From contig JBCDFV010000033.1 of the NCBI GenBank assembly GCA_039177555.1, positions 1 through 45,149 on the forward strand: a stretch of 45,149 nucleotides of DNA. The letters are read 5' to 3'. Positions 16,934 to 25,893 of the stretch are shown here, piece by piece. Below the pieces are notes generated by a model. It was not told the DNA's origin. It made no database searches and saw only the letters and a list, made by a program, of their open reading frames with translations. Numbering within the stretch: position 1 is the stretch's first letter; every line of letters begins with the position of its first letter. The position numbers and the translations under genes were made by a program. The stretch comes from JANQGH01 sp039177555. Its GTDB lineage: Bacteria > Pseudomonadota > Alphaproteobacteria > DSM-16000 > Inquilinaceae.

Positions 16934-17886
16934 TCCGGTGGAGAGGCCTGGCGGCGATCGGCCTCGTCGCCCTTATGATCGTTTTTGTCTTCGACGCGGC
17001 CGCCACGGCCCAGCCGATGATCCCGCGCGGATCGGCCGGCGCTGAACAGTCAAGCTTCCTCGACGTTCTGCCGGCGCCGCTCAGATCGGTCGTTCAGCAG
17101 ATCAACACCTGGCAAGTGGAATTGAGCCGGCGGCTGAACACCGAACTGGTCGACATGCGCGGCGGCAACGGGTTCGCGGTGTTCTGGCTGTGCCTGATCG
17201 GCTTTGTCTATGGCGTCCTGCACGCCGCCGGGCCGGGCCATGGCAAGGCGGTCGTGGCGTCCTATCTGCTGGCCCGCCGATTGTCGATCGGCCGGGCCGT
17301 GGGCGCCTCGTTCCTAATGGCCCTGGGCCAAGGCGTTACCGCGATCGTTCTGGTCGGTGTGCTATCTGTGGTGCTTGGCCTCGCTGGGCCGGCCCTGACG
17401 GCGCGCGCCGATTGGCTCGAGCTTGGCAGTTATGGACTGATCATTCTCCTGGGCCTGGCGATGCTGGTGAACTCGGTACGCGGCCGCCACACCTGCGGCA
17501 TGGATCATAGTCACGACCACGACCACGACCACAGCCACCACGAACACGCCAGGGATAGTGGCCGGGGCTTGCTGCCCCTGGGTGCCGCAGTGGCCTTGCG
17601 CCCCTGCACAGGCGCGTTGCTGATCTTGCTGTTCACCCTGGCGAACGGGCTCTTGCTCGCTGGCATTGCAGCCGTTCTCGCCATGGCCATCGGCGTCGGG
17701 CTGACGGTCGCCATCATTGCGCTGGCCACCATAGGCGTGCGCGGCGCGGCACTGGCCGTCGCCGGCGGCCACGGGCATGGTCGCGGCTTTGTCTTTGCCC
17801 AGCGTGGCCTTGCCATCGTGGGATCGACCGCCGTATTGGCCTTCGGCTGCCTGTTCTTCCTCGCCGCCGCCGGACGCCTGTTTTAG
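16930..17886 (+). CDS. NiCoT/RcnA-family nickel-cobalt transporter
   Basis: 318 residues from a TTG overlapping the DUF1007 stop by four bases. It begins with a signal-like hydrophobic segment (LAAIGLVALMIVFVFDAAAT). A periplasmic helix and six or so membrane spans follow. HAAGPGHGKAVVASYLL in the first core span is the family's histidine motif. A cytoplasmic or periplasmic loop is very rich in His and Asp (HSHDHDHDHSHHEHARD), as in the exporter RcnA. ALRPCTGALLILLF is the second conserved block. Probably exports Ni(II)/Co(II), or supplies metal, with the DUF1007 partner. Its stop overlaps the stop of the convergent maiA by four bases. Confidence 0.88.
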   Translation: MIRWRGLAAIGLVALMIVFVFDAAATAQPMIPRGSAGAEQSSFLDVLPAPLRSVVQQINTWQVELSRRLNTELVDMRGGNGFAVFWLCLIGFVYGVLHAAGPGHGKAVVASYLLARRLSIGRAVGASFLMALGQGVTAIVLVGVLSVVLGLAGPALTARADWLELGSYGLIILLGLAMLVNSVRGRHTCGMDHSHDHDHDHSHHEHARDSGRGLLPLGAAVALRPCTGALLILLFTLANGLLLAGIAAVLAMAIGVGLTVAIIALATIGVRGAALAVAGGHGHGRGFVFAQRGLAIVGSTAVLAFGCLFFLAAAGRLF

Positions 17887-18527
17887 GCCTCGCTATCCGG
17901 CTGGTCGCCGGGTGCGGTGCCCGCAAGCGCCGGCAGGGCCAGCATTTCTTCGTTGATGCGCCGCACCGTCGGGAAGGCTTCGAGGTCGCAGCCGAACCGT
18001 TCGGCGTTGAAGATCTGCGGCACCAGAAAGGTATCCGCCATGGTCGGCCGGTCACCATGGCAGAACCGCCCGGTCGCCGGATGGTCCGCCAACATGGCCT
18101 CAAGCCCGGTCAGCCCCTCGTCGACCCAGTGACGGTACCAGATGTTCTTGGCCTCGTCGTCGACGCCCATCTCGCGGGTCAGGTACACGAGCACGCGCAG
18201 ATTGTTCACCGGATGGATCTCGCAGGCGATGGCCGACGCCAGCGCCCGCACCCGTGCCCGGCCGGCCGCATCCCCGGGCAGCAGCGGCGGCTCGGGCCGC
18301 GTCTCTTCGAGGTACTCGACGATTGCCAGCGATTGGGTGAGCGCCGTGCCGTCATCGTCGACCAGGGTCGGCACCAGACCCTGGGGGTTCAGCGCCAGAT
18401 AGTCGTCCGATCGATGCTCCTTGCGCCGCAGATGGACGAAATCCATCTCGTAATCCAAGCCCTTCAGGGCCAGCGCGATGCGCACCCGGTAAGCGGCGGA
18501 GGATCGAAAATAGGAATAGAGCTTCAT
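17883..18527 (-). CDS. maiA: Maleylacetoacetate isomerase (zeta-class GST)
   Basis: 214 residues. Isomerises maleylacetoacetate to fumarylacetoacetate using glutathione in tyrosine breakdown. The start, MKLYSYFRSSAAYRVRIALA, has the zeta-class serine motif. NPQGLVPTLVDDD and LTQSLAIVEYLEE form the glutathione-binding domain. The C-terminal helical domain includes DRPTMADTFLVPQIFNAERF. Neighbours are not tyrosine-pathway genes (no hmgA or fahA seen), so it stands alone here and could act on another substrate. It diverges from the HAD gene, with about 80 bases between starts. Confidence 0.9.
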   Translation of the reverse strand: MKLYSYFRSSAAYRVRIALALKGLDYEMDFVHLRRKEHRSDDYLALNPQGLVPTLVDDDGTALTQSLAIVEYLEETRPEPPLLPGDAAGRARVRALASAIACEIHPVNNLRVLVYLTREMGVDDEAKNIWYRHWVDEGLTGLEAMLADHPATGRFCHGDRPTMADTFLVPQIFNAERFGCDLEAFPTVRRINEEMLALPALAGTAPGDQPDSEA

Positions 18528-18609
18528 GGCGCTGGCCGACTTTCCATTGCATGGGCACGATTGGGTCCCCTAATTAACCGGTTCCCGCTTTCCGATCCAC
18601 CAGGCCATC

Positions 18610-19227
18610 ATGACAACCGATCAGACCCCCACGACCATTGTCTTCGACATTGGCGGCGTGTTGCTGGACTGGGACCCGCGCCATCTCTATCGCAAGCTGT
18701 TCGACGACGAGGCGGAGATGGAGTGGTTCCTGGCTGAAATCTGCTCGCCGGAATGGAACGAGCGCATGGATGCCGGCCTCAGCTTTGCCGAGGGCGTCGA
18801 CGAACTGGTGGCCAAGCATCCGGAGCATGCCGGGTTCGTGCGCGCCTATCACGAACGCTGGATCGAAATGGTGCCCGGCGCCATCGACGGCACGGTCGAG
18901 ATCCTGGGCGAGGTGCGGGACCGGGGCCACCCGGTTTATGCGATCACCAACTTCAACGCCGAAACCCTGGCCGTGGCCAGCGAGGTCTATCCGTTCTTGA
19001 AAGCGTTCGACGGTGTGATCGTGTCCAGCGAGATCCGCCTGATCAAGCCGGACCCGGCCATCTTTCAGGCGTTTTTCCAGACCTATGATCGACACCCTGG
19101 CGACTGCGCATTCATCGACGATCGTGCCGTGAACGTTGAGGCGGCCAAGGAGGTTGGCATGGTCGGGATCCATTTTTCCAACCCGCAACAGTTGCGCCGC
19201 GACCTTGCCGATCTAAAGCTATTGTGA
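18610..19227 (+). CDS. HAD-superfamily hydrolase (subfamily IA)
   Basis: 205 residues. Motif I is IVFDIGGVLLDWDP, so the usual second Asp is Gly, as in YihX-type sugar phosphatases and some dehalogenase relatives. Motif II is ITNFNAET. The motif III lysine is in LIKPDPAIF. Motif IV is FIDDRAVNVEAA. The cap (residues about 20-90) is all-helical. Likely a cytoplasmic phosphatase of small phosphorylated metabolites; the substrate cannot be told. Stand-alone plus-strand gene. Confidence 0.88.
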   Translation: MTTDQTPTTIVFDIGGVLLDWDPRHLYRKLFDDEAEMEWFLAEICSPEWNERMDAGLSFAEGVDELVAKHPEHAGFVRAYHERWIEMVPGAIDGTVEILGEVRDRGHPVYAITNFNAETLAVASEVYPFLKAFDGVIVSSEIRLIKPDPAIFQAFFQTYDRHPGDCAFIDDRAVNVEAAKEVGMVGIHFSNPQQLRRDLADLKLL

Positions 19228-19323
19228 GGCCTGAGCGCATGCGACGAAGGTGGCCCGGCGGCACAGGGATTGCTAAACCAGCAGTCATGTTCGAGCGATT
19301 TTGAACTGGGAGAGAGTGTTTCG

Positions 19324-20175
19324 ATGATACGGCGACTGTTGATTCTGGCTTCGACGGTTTCGGTTCTGGCGCTGCCGGGTGTGGCGCAGGCCGATATGGA
19401 ACGGGCCATGGAATTCTTGGAAGAGGGCGATTTTGAAGCCGCCTTTGCAGAGCTTCTGCCCCATGCCGAAGAAGGTAATCCGCGCGCGCAAACCGAAATC
19501 GCGATCCTCTATCTGAACGGCAGCGGTGTGGAGGAGGATGAGGAAGAGGCCCTGAACTGGGCCCGCCAGGCCGCCAATCAGCGCGATGCGTTCGGCCAGT
19601 ATTTGCTGGGCTGGATGCTGGTCAACGGCCACGGCACCGACGCGGATGCGATCGCGGCCATCCCGCTCTACGAGGCGGCGGCCAATCAAGGCCTGATCGC
19701 GGCGCAGACGGCGCTGGGCAATCTGTTCACCTATGGCGCCGACGGCATCGAGATCGACTATGGCGAGGGCGACTATTGGTACGCCCAGGCGGTGCAGAAC
19801 GGCGATCCGCAGGCGATGAACGGTTTCGCCTGGTCCCTGGTGGTCCGCGACCAGAACCTGCTGGACGCGCTGCCGATCTCCGAGACGTCCGTCGCGCTGG
19901 AGCCCGGCAGCGCCGCGTCGATCGACACGCTTGGCACCATCCGCCTGCTGTTGGGCCGGTACGGGTCGGCGGCGAAGTATCTGGAACTGGCCGTTGAACT
20001 GCAGCCGGACTATCCGCCCTTTATGGACCGGCTGGGCGACGCCTATGCGGGCATGGGTGACGATGCCGAGGCGCGGGCCCAGTGGGAAGCGGCCATGGAG
20101 GCGGTCGCGACCTATGAGGGCGGGTACGACGAGCTGTGGGATATCGACGCGCTGCGCGGCAAGCTTGGGCTTTAG
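19324..20175 (+). CDS. Exported Sel1/TPR-repeat protein
   Basis: 283 residues from the ATG at 19324, with GGGAGAGAG upstream; an earlier in-frame start would place 18 residues before the signal peptide. Signal peptide IRRLLILASTVSVLALPGVAQA is followed by Sel1-like repeats (NPRAQTEIAILYLNGSGVEED, DAFGQYLLGWMLVNGHGTD, LIAAQTALGNLFTYGADG, DPQAMNGFAWSLV). A TPR pair follows (LGTIRLLLGRYGSAAKYLEL, PFMDRLGDAYAGMGDDAEA). Such proteins act as periplasmic scaffolds; no partner is evident. Single gene, followed by 270 bases without a gene. Confidence 0.82.
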   Translation: MIRRLLILASTVSVLALPGVAQADMERAMEFLEEGDFEAAFAELLPHAEEGNPRAQTEIAILYLNGSGVEEDEEEALNWARQAANQRDAFGQYLLGWMLVNGHGTDADAIAAIPLYEAAANQGLIAAQTALGNLFTYGADGIEIDYGEGDYWYAQAVQNGDPQAMNGFAWSLVVRDQNLLDALPISETSVALEPGSAASIDTLGTIRLLLGRYGSAAKYLELAVELQPDYPPFMDRLGDAYAGMGDDAEARAQWEAAMEAVATYEGGYDELWDIDALRGKLGL

Positions 20176-20455
20176 GACGAGCGGTATCTGGAAACAGAAT
20201 TGCTCCGACCGCCGGTCAGCGGGGTCGTCGACGACACTTGCGCAGAGTGTCAGGAGGGGCGCATCGGCCCGGCTTCGGGGCAAACGTTCGTCGAATCAAC
20301 CCGTTCTCCCCATTCGCCCCGTTCTCCCCGTTCTCATGGACCGTGATCGCCTGTAGGAACGCCCTTGCCGCCGCCAAAGCGGGGCCGCCGCTTGCCCCGA
20401 CTCAATCGATGCTATAAGCAAGTTCACAATAACAACCGGTTCATTATTGCTGTTA
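20176..20455. other. Intergenic stretch before aroQ with short pyrimidine-rich repeats
   Basis: About 280 bases without a convincing gene. At 20300-20335 there are imperfect tandem copies of a CCGTTCTCCC-like unit. Just before aroQ the sequence becomes AT-rich (AACAACCGGTTCATTATTGC), likely promoter DNA. No ribosome-binding site stands out. Confidence 0.45.
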
Positions 20456-20914
20456 ATGGCCAACGACCAACAAAGTGTGCTGATCGTCAACGGACCGAAT
20501 CTCAACATGCTGGGACTTCGGGAACCGACCATCTACGGCACAGATACGTTGGCCGACCTGGAAGCGGCTTGCGCCGATCGGGGCGCCGATCTTGGCCTGG
20601 CGATCGACTTTCGCCAAAGCAACCTGGAAGGTGAGATCGTTGGCTGGATCCAAGAGGCGCGGCAGGTTCAAGACGGCATCATCATCAACGCCGCCGCCTA
20701 CAGCCATACCTCGATCGCCATTCTCGACGCGCTGCAGGCGGCGGAACTGCCCGTGATCGAGGTTCACCTGTCCAACATCTACAAGCGCGACCCGTTTCGC
20801 CACCATTCCTACATCAGTCAGGCGGCCCAAGGGGTAATTTGCGGTCTCGGCGCCCATGGCTATGTTTTGGCACTGGACGCCATGGCCGGCTTGCTGGAAA
20901 ACGGCGGCCCTTGA
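20456..20914 (+). CDS. aroQ: 3-dehydroquinate dehydratase, type II
   Basis: 152 residues from the ATG at 20456; a TTG three codons earlier is possible. It catalyses the third shikimate-pathway step. NGPNLNMLGLREPTIYG contains the catalytic Tyr and the lid Arg. FRQSNLEGEIVGWI and INAAAYSHTSIAILDAL contribute the active-site Asn. VIEVHLSNIYKRDPFRHHS contains the catalytic His and substrate-binding residues. Length and motifs are standard. It is the first gene of an aroQ-accB-accC operon, a common alphaproteobacterial arrangement; the gap to accB is 26 bases. Confidence 0.96.
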   Translation: MANDQQSVLIVNGPNLNMLGLREPTIYGTDTLADLEAACADRGADLGLAIDFRQSNLEGEIVGWIQEARQVQDGIIINAAAYSHTSIAILDALQAAELPVIEVHLSNIYKRDPFRHHSYISQAAQGVICGLGAHGYVLALDAMAGLLENGGP

Positions 20915-20940
20915 TGCAATTCTCCAGGAGACATGGCCCT

Positions 20941-21402
20941 ATGGCCCGGTTCCAAATCGACGACGCGCTGATCCGCAAGCTGGCCGAGCTGCTGGACGAG
21001 ACCGGCCTGACGGAGATCGAGTTCGCCGAGGGCGACAAGCGGCTGCGCGTCGCCAAGACGGTGACCCAGAACGTCACCGCTACGACACCATCTGTCGTGC
21101 AGGTGGCGGCAGAGGCGCCACAAGCTGCAGCGACAGGCGCCGAGGCGCCGGCCAGTGGCGGCACGCCGGACGGCGCGGTGACGTCGCCGATGGTCGGCAC
21201 GGTCTACCTGGCGCCGGAACCGGGCGCGCCCAACTTCGTGAAGGTCGGCGACAGCGTCAGCGAGGGCCAGACGCTGCTGATCGTCGAGGCGATGAAGGTG
21301 ATGAACCCGATCCGCGCGCAGCGGTCCGGAACCGTCAAGCAGATCCTCGTCGACGACGCCCAGCCGGTGGAATTCGGTGAAGTGCTTCTGGTCGTGGCCT
21401 GA
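20941..21402 (+). CDS. accB: Biotin carboxyl carrier protein of acetyl-CoA carboxylase
   Basis: 153 residues from the ATG at 20941, with CAGGAG upstream (20925-20930). Carries biotin between AccC and the carboxyltransferase in fatty-acid synthesis. The N-terminal region (IRKLAELLDETGLTEIEFAE) is followed by an Ala/Thr/Pro linker. The C-terminal biotinyl domain contains the biotin lysine in VEAMKVMNPI and the AccB thumb-region sequence around EPGAPNFVKVGD. It is 6 bases from accC. Confidence 0.96.
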   Translation: MARFQIDDALIRKLAELLDETGLTEIEFAEGDKRLRVAKTVTQNVTATTPSVVQVAAEAPQAAATGAEAPASGGTPDGAVTSPMVGTVYLAPEPGAPNFVKVGDSVSEGQTLLIVEAMKVMNPIRAQRSGTVKQILVDDAQPVEFGEVLLVVA

Positions 21403-21408
21403 CCGGAC

Positions 21409-22749
<1,341 letters not shown>

Positions 22750-22802
22750 CGCCCCATCTGCATTCTGGTTGGTTTCGAGAACCTTGGGTCTCAGTTTGGC
22801 CG

Positions 22803-23441
22803 ATGGTTGAGATTACGCCGGACCTGGTGCTGCGGGCTTACGCCAGCGGCTATTTTCCGATGGCCGAATCGGCCCGGTCGGCGACCCTCTTGTGGGTCGA
22901 CCCGCCCCAGCGCGGCATCATTCCGCTGGACGGGCTGCACGTCTCCCGATCTCTGCGCCGGCTGGTGCGACGCGGTCGCTTCCGTGTGACCATCAACCAG
23001 GCGTTCGACCGCGTGATCGGGGCCTGTGCCGAGGCGACGCCCGGCCGGCCCGACACCTGGATCAACCAGGACATCCTGGATCTCTACGGCGCCCTGCACC
23101 GGCGCAGCCATGCCCATTCGGTCGAATGCTGGGACGGCGACGACTTCGCCGGCGGCCTGTACGGCGTCTCGCTGGGCGGGGCGTTCTTCGGCGAGAGCAT
23201 GGTCAGCCGCCGCACCGATGCCAGCAAGGTCGCCTTGGTGCATCTGGTCGCGCAGCTTCGCATCGACGGCTATAGGCTGCTGGACACCCAGTTCAAGACC
23301 GACCATCTGGCCCGGCTTGGCTGTGTCGAGATCCCGAAGGAGGATTACGAACGCCGGCTCGACGCGTCGTTGACCATACTGCCCAGATTCGGTGCCAACG
23401 ACCGTGAACCGGAATTGGCGGAGATGCTACAGCCGTCGTGA
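22803..23441 (+). CDS. aat: Leucyl/phenylalanyl-tRNA-protein transferase
   Basis: 212 residues. Adds Leu or Phe to N-terminal Arg or Lys of proteins, marking them for ClpAP (N-degron pathway). Diagnostic blocks are AYASGYFPMAE, WVDPPQRGIIPLD, INQAFDRVIGACAE, TWINQDILDLYGALH, GGLYGVSLGGAFFGESMVS and LLDTQFKTDHLARLG. Length is usual. Its 3' end overlaps the convergent DUF2155 gene by 15 bases. The aat-DUF2155 neighbourhood is characteristic of alphaproteobacteria. Confidence 0.95.
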   Translation: MVEITPDLVLRAYASGYFPMAESARSATLLWVDPPQRGIIPLDGLHVSRSLRRLVRRGRFRVTINQAFDRVIGACAEATPGRPDTWINQDILDLYGALHRRSHAHSVECWDGDDFAGGLYGVSLGGAFFGESMVSRRTDASKVALVHLVAQLRIDGYRLLDTQFKTDHLARLGCVEIPKEDYERRLDASLTILPRFGANDREPELAEMLQPS

Positions 23442-24026
23442 CGGCAGCGCGGGCGGCAGCGGCGGATTTCCGGGCAGCCCGAAGACGGCCTCGCGCGCCA
23501 TGTCCTCGGGCGGTTGCGGCACCTCGTCGACGCAGCCGACCAGCCACAGATCGTAGACCGGGTGCTCCATCGCCGAGATCGACCGCGCGGCGGAGAACAT
23601 CCAGCCGCTGAAGCTGTCCCCGGCCTCGTCGCCGGGCGGCTCGTCGATGACCTCAAGGAAGACGGCGTTTTGCGCGTTGCTGTCCGCCCCGGTTGTCTGG
23701 CAAGCGCGCACCGTGATGGTCAGGGTACCGAACGTCGCCGTCTCGCCGACGCCGACCGCAAGCGGCGACACGGTGGCCGTGATCTTGTCCAAGGCGCTCA
23801 ACACCGCGAACGACCGCGACTGATCGGGCTGGGGCCGCACGCGGGCCTCGGTCTCCTGCCAGGGCGCCGGCGCCGGCGCGCTGTCGAGCGTGCCCAGCAG
23901 ATCCTCGATCGTCTGCGGCGTCCCGCCATCGCCCTGCGGCGTCACGAGTTGCTGCTGGCCCGTGGCGACTGCGGGAACAGCCAAGGCAGCGGCAACACAG
24001 GCCGACAGGCAGACCCGACGTATCAT
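23427..24026 (-). CDS. DUF2155 family exported protein
   Basis: 199 residues from the ATG at 24026. Signal peptide IRRVCLSACVAAALAVPAVAT. The conserved C-terminal region has ALDKITATVSPLAVGVGETA, FGTLTITVRACQT with a Cys, VFLEVIDEPP, SGWMFSAARSISAMEHPVYD and LWLVGC. Two cysteines probably form a disulfide. Function unknown; the family is alphaproteobacterial and sits with mlaD and NDUFA12 genes as here. The start is 13 bases after the mlaD stop, suggesting one transcript. Confidence 0.88.
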   Translation of the reverse strand: MIRRVCLSACVAAALAVPAVATGQQQLVTPQGDGGTPQTIEDLLGTLDSAPAPAPWQETEARVRPQPDQSRSFAVLSALDKITATVSPLAVGVGETATFGTLTITVRACQTTGADSNAQNAVFLEVIDEPPGDEAGDSFSGWMFSAARSISAMEHPVYDLWLVGCVDEVPQPPEDMAREAVFGLPGNPPLPPALPSRRL

Positions 24027-24039
24027 AGCGTTCAGGCCG

Positions 24040-24540
24040 TCAGTTGTCGAACAGAGACGGCGCGTCGGATTCGCCGCCATCCGAGGCCGAACCGTCGCCG
24101 CTGTCCATGCCGTAGATGAAGTGGCCGATCAGCTGATCCAGACCCGGTGTCGCTTGAGTGTAGATGATGGTGCCGCCCGGCTGGATCATCTCCGAATCGC
24201 CGCCGGGGTCGAGGGCCATGAACCGGCCGCCCAGCAGGCTCTCGCTGGCCACCGTGGCGAATGTATCGACCGGCAACTCGATATCCGAATCGATGCTCAT
24301 CCGCACTTCGGCGAGGTAGGTCGTCGGGTCCAGCCGCGTGCTGGTGACCTGGCCGACACGCACGCCGCTGATGGAGACCTCCGACCCCGGCTCAAGGCCG
24401 TCGATCCGGTCGAACCGCGCCATCACTTCGTAGCCGCTGACCGACCGGACGTCGGCACTGCCATAGGCGAAGAACAGGAAGAACGCGGCCACCGCCAGCA
24501 CGACGGCGCCCATCACGGTTTCGATGACGTTTCTCTTCAT
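24040..24540 (-). CDS. mlaD: MlaD, outer-membrane lipid asymmetry substrate-binding protein
   Basis: 166 residues from the ATG at 24540 (MKRNVIETVMGAVVLAVAAF). An N-terminal transmembrane helix is followed by one MCE domain (YEVMARFDRIDGLEPGSEVSI, SGVRVGQVTS, VASESLLGGRFMALDPGG). MlaD forms a hexamer on the inner-membrane MlaFEDB complex and passes phospholipids between membranes. No mlaE, mlaF or mlaC lies in this window, so it is the detached single-gene form commonly seen in alphaproteobacteria. It lies between the NDUFA12 and DUF2155 genes. Confidence 0.92.
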   Translation of the reverse strand: MKRNVIETVMGAVVLAVAAFFLFFAYGSADVRSVSGYEVMARFDRIDGLEPGSEVSISGVRVGQVTSTRLDPTTYLAEVRMSIDSDIELPVDTFATVASESLLGGRFMALDPGGDSEMIQPGGTIIYTQATPGLDQLIGHFIYGMDSGDGSASDGGESDAPSLFDN

Positions 24541-24598
24541 GGCGTGCCGTGTCTGTTGTTGTGAGCCGCGATGCCGCGACAAGCCCGGCGAGCGGCCT

Positions 24599-24985
24599 TC
24601 AGGACGGCGTCCAGGGTTCGTAGTCGCCGGTCGCGCGTGCCCGCTGGCCGCCCATCAGCGTGTGGCCCGGCGGCAGATAGGCGGCGGTCGTGCCGGTTTG
24701 GTTGGGCTCGTACTCTTCCTGCCAGGGCCGACGGTTGGGGTTTTCCGCACTCGGCACCACGTCCGTCTGATGATGCAGCCAGCCATGCCATTCGGGCATC
24801 ACCCGGCTGGCTTCGATGTCGCCGCCCTTGTAGATCACCCAGCGACGCTCGCGTCGACCGGGCTTGGCTTTTCGGTCCCGATAGTAGCGGTTGCCCGCAC
24901 TGTCCTCGCCGACAAGCTTGCCGCGGCGCCGAAACGTGGTCCAGCGCGCGAGCAGCCTAAAGCCCAATTCGTACATGCCTGCCAT
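24599..24985 (-). CDS. NDUFA12-like accessory subunit of NADH:ubiquinone oxidoreductase
   Basis: 128 residues. Homologue of mitochondrial complex I accessory subunit NDUFA12 (B17.2), retained in alphaproteobacteria. Conserved features are GKLVGEDSAGNRYYRDR, RRWVIYKGGDIEASRVMPEWHGWLH and HQTDVVPSAENPNRRPWQ, with a C-terminal NQTGTTAAYLPPG. It binds the peripheral arm of complex I and is soluble. It starts the minus-strand cluster NDUFA12-mlaD-DUF2155. Confidence 0.93.
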   Translation of the reverse strand: MAGMYELGFRLLARWTTFRRRGKLVGEDSAGNRYYRDRKAKPGRRERRWVIYKGGDIEASRVMPEWHGWLHHQTDVVPSAENPNRRPWQEEYEPNQTGTTAAYLPPGHTLMGGQRARATGDYEPWTPS

Positions 24986-25271
24986 CGCTCGTTCGCGGTT
25001 TGCTCAAAGTCATCTTCGATATCTAGGGCGCCCAAAGGCGGTCGGAATATGACATCGCGGCGGCAAATCGTCCAGCCCGCCAACCCACGGCCATGATCAC
25101 GTAGGGTCCGGCGAAAAGCTCAATGCTGCACTGCAAAACGGACAGCTGTCATCGGCGATAGGACAGATTAGCTGTCGCTCGTCGGATTGCTTCGCCGCGC
25201 AGAGCGCAAAACGCCCCACGGCCCAGCGTCACGCACACAACCATGCAAGCATCGAGACCAAGAGAAGTACA
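24986..25271. other. Intergenic stretch upstream of the DUF1127 gene with two dyads
   Basis: About 286 bases between divergent genes, so it must hold both promoters. It contains the palindrome GACAGCTGTC at 25141-25150 and a second dyad, GACAG-5-CTGTC, at 25162-25176. Their left arms are 21 bases apart, about two helical turns, which suits cooperative binding of a dimeric regulator. No known regulator was matched. Confidence 0.45.
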
Positions 25272-25673
25272 ATGTCACAAGGAACGATTACGACCAATCA
25301 CACCGACCTGTTCGACGGCCTGTCGGCGGTCGCTGTCGAGCGCCAGGCACGCGTGCTGCGCGCCCGTGCGACGGCGGACGCTTTGAGCCGGGCCTGGACC
25401 GGGGTCTGGACCGCCATCCAGCACGGCTTTGCCGCCATCACCAAGGGCATGCAGAATCGCCGGCTGGTGAACGAGCTGTCGCAGCTTGACGACCGGCTGC
25501 TGGCCGATGTCGGCCTGAACCGCGCCACGCTCGCCGCCGACCTGAAGCGGGGCCGCGAGGCCGAGCACATCTTCGTGCCCGCGCCCCTGACCGGCAAGGC
25601 GCTGCTGTTCCCAACCGTCGTGAATCCGGTCCCGGCCAACAGCGACAAGGCGGACGAACGCCGCGTCGCATAA
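25272..25673 (+). CDS. DUF1127 domain protein
   Basis: 133 residues. The recognisable part is the short DUF1127 helix pair NRRLVNELSQLDDRLLADVGLNRATL (about residues 62-87). The N- and C-terminal regions are unlike other proteins I know. DUF1127 proteins are small, basic and often stress- or phosphate-responsive in alphaproteobacteria; some affect RNA turnover. Longer than most (usually 45-80 residues). A purine-rich AGAGAAG precedes the ATG and a strong terminator follows, so it is monocistronic. Two dyads lie about 100-130 bases upstream. Confidence 0.8.
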   Translation: MSQGTITTNHTDLFDGLSAVAVERQARVLRARATADALSRAWTGVWTAIQHGFAAITKGMQNRRLVNELSQLDDRLLADVGLNRATLAADLKRGREAEHIFVPAPLTGKALLFPTVVNPVPANSDKADERRVA

Positions 25674-25695
25674 CGGTTAAACCAACATCTGAAAC

Positions 25696-25729
25696 AAGGC
25701 CCCGACGGCATTGCCGCCGGGGCCTTTTG
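25696..25729 (+). terminator. Intrinsic terminator after the DUF1127 gene
   Basis: A 14-base stem, AAGGCCCCGACGGC / GCCGCCGGGGCCTT, with one mismatch and a 3-base ATT loop, ends in TTTT. It lies 22 bases after the stop codon. It ends the DUF1127 transcript before nrdJ. Confidence 0.9.
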
Positions 25730-25794
25730 TGTCCCAAGCGCAACATTCTGCTCAAAAACCACACTTGAGACCCATTATTATCTGTACACCCCTA

Positions 25795-25811
25795 GATGAT
25801 GTGTCATCATC
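25795..25811. promoter_or_regulatory. Dyad in the nrdJ upstream region
   Basis: Perfect 7-base inverted repeat GATGATG-TGT-CATCATC, about 85 bases before the nrdJ start, in an AT-richer patch likely to be its promoter. It does not fit the NrdR box. It may be an operator or an mRNA leader hairpin. Confidence 0.4.
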
Positions 25812-25893
25812 GTCGGCCGTTAACTAGATACAGCGGTTCGGCTGGCTTTTGTTAGGCCCGCGATCGAATCGCTGACCATTCAGGGGACCGACC

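Noticed and set aside
25674..25893. Cobalamin riboswitch before the B12-dependent nrdJ
   Set aside because: The gap after the DUF1127 terminator is about 160 bases and no B12-box-like sequence was found.
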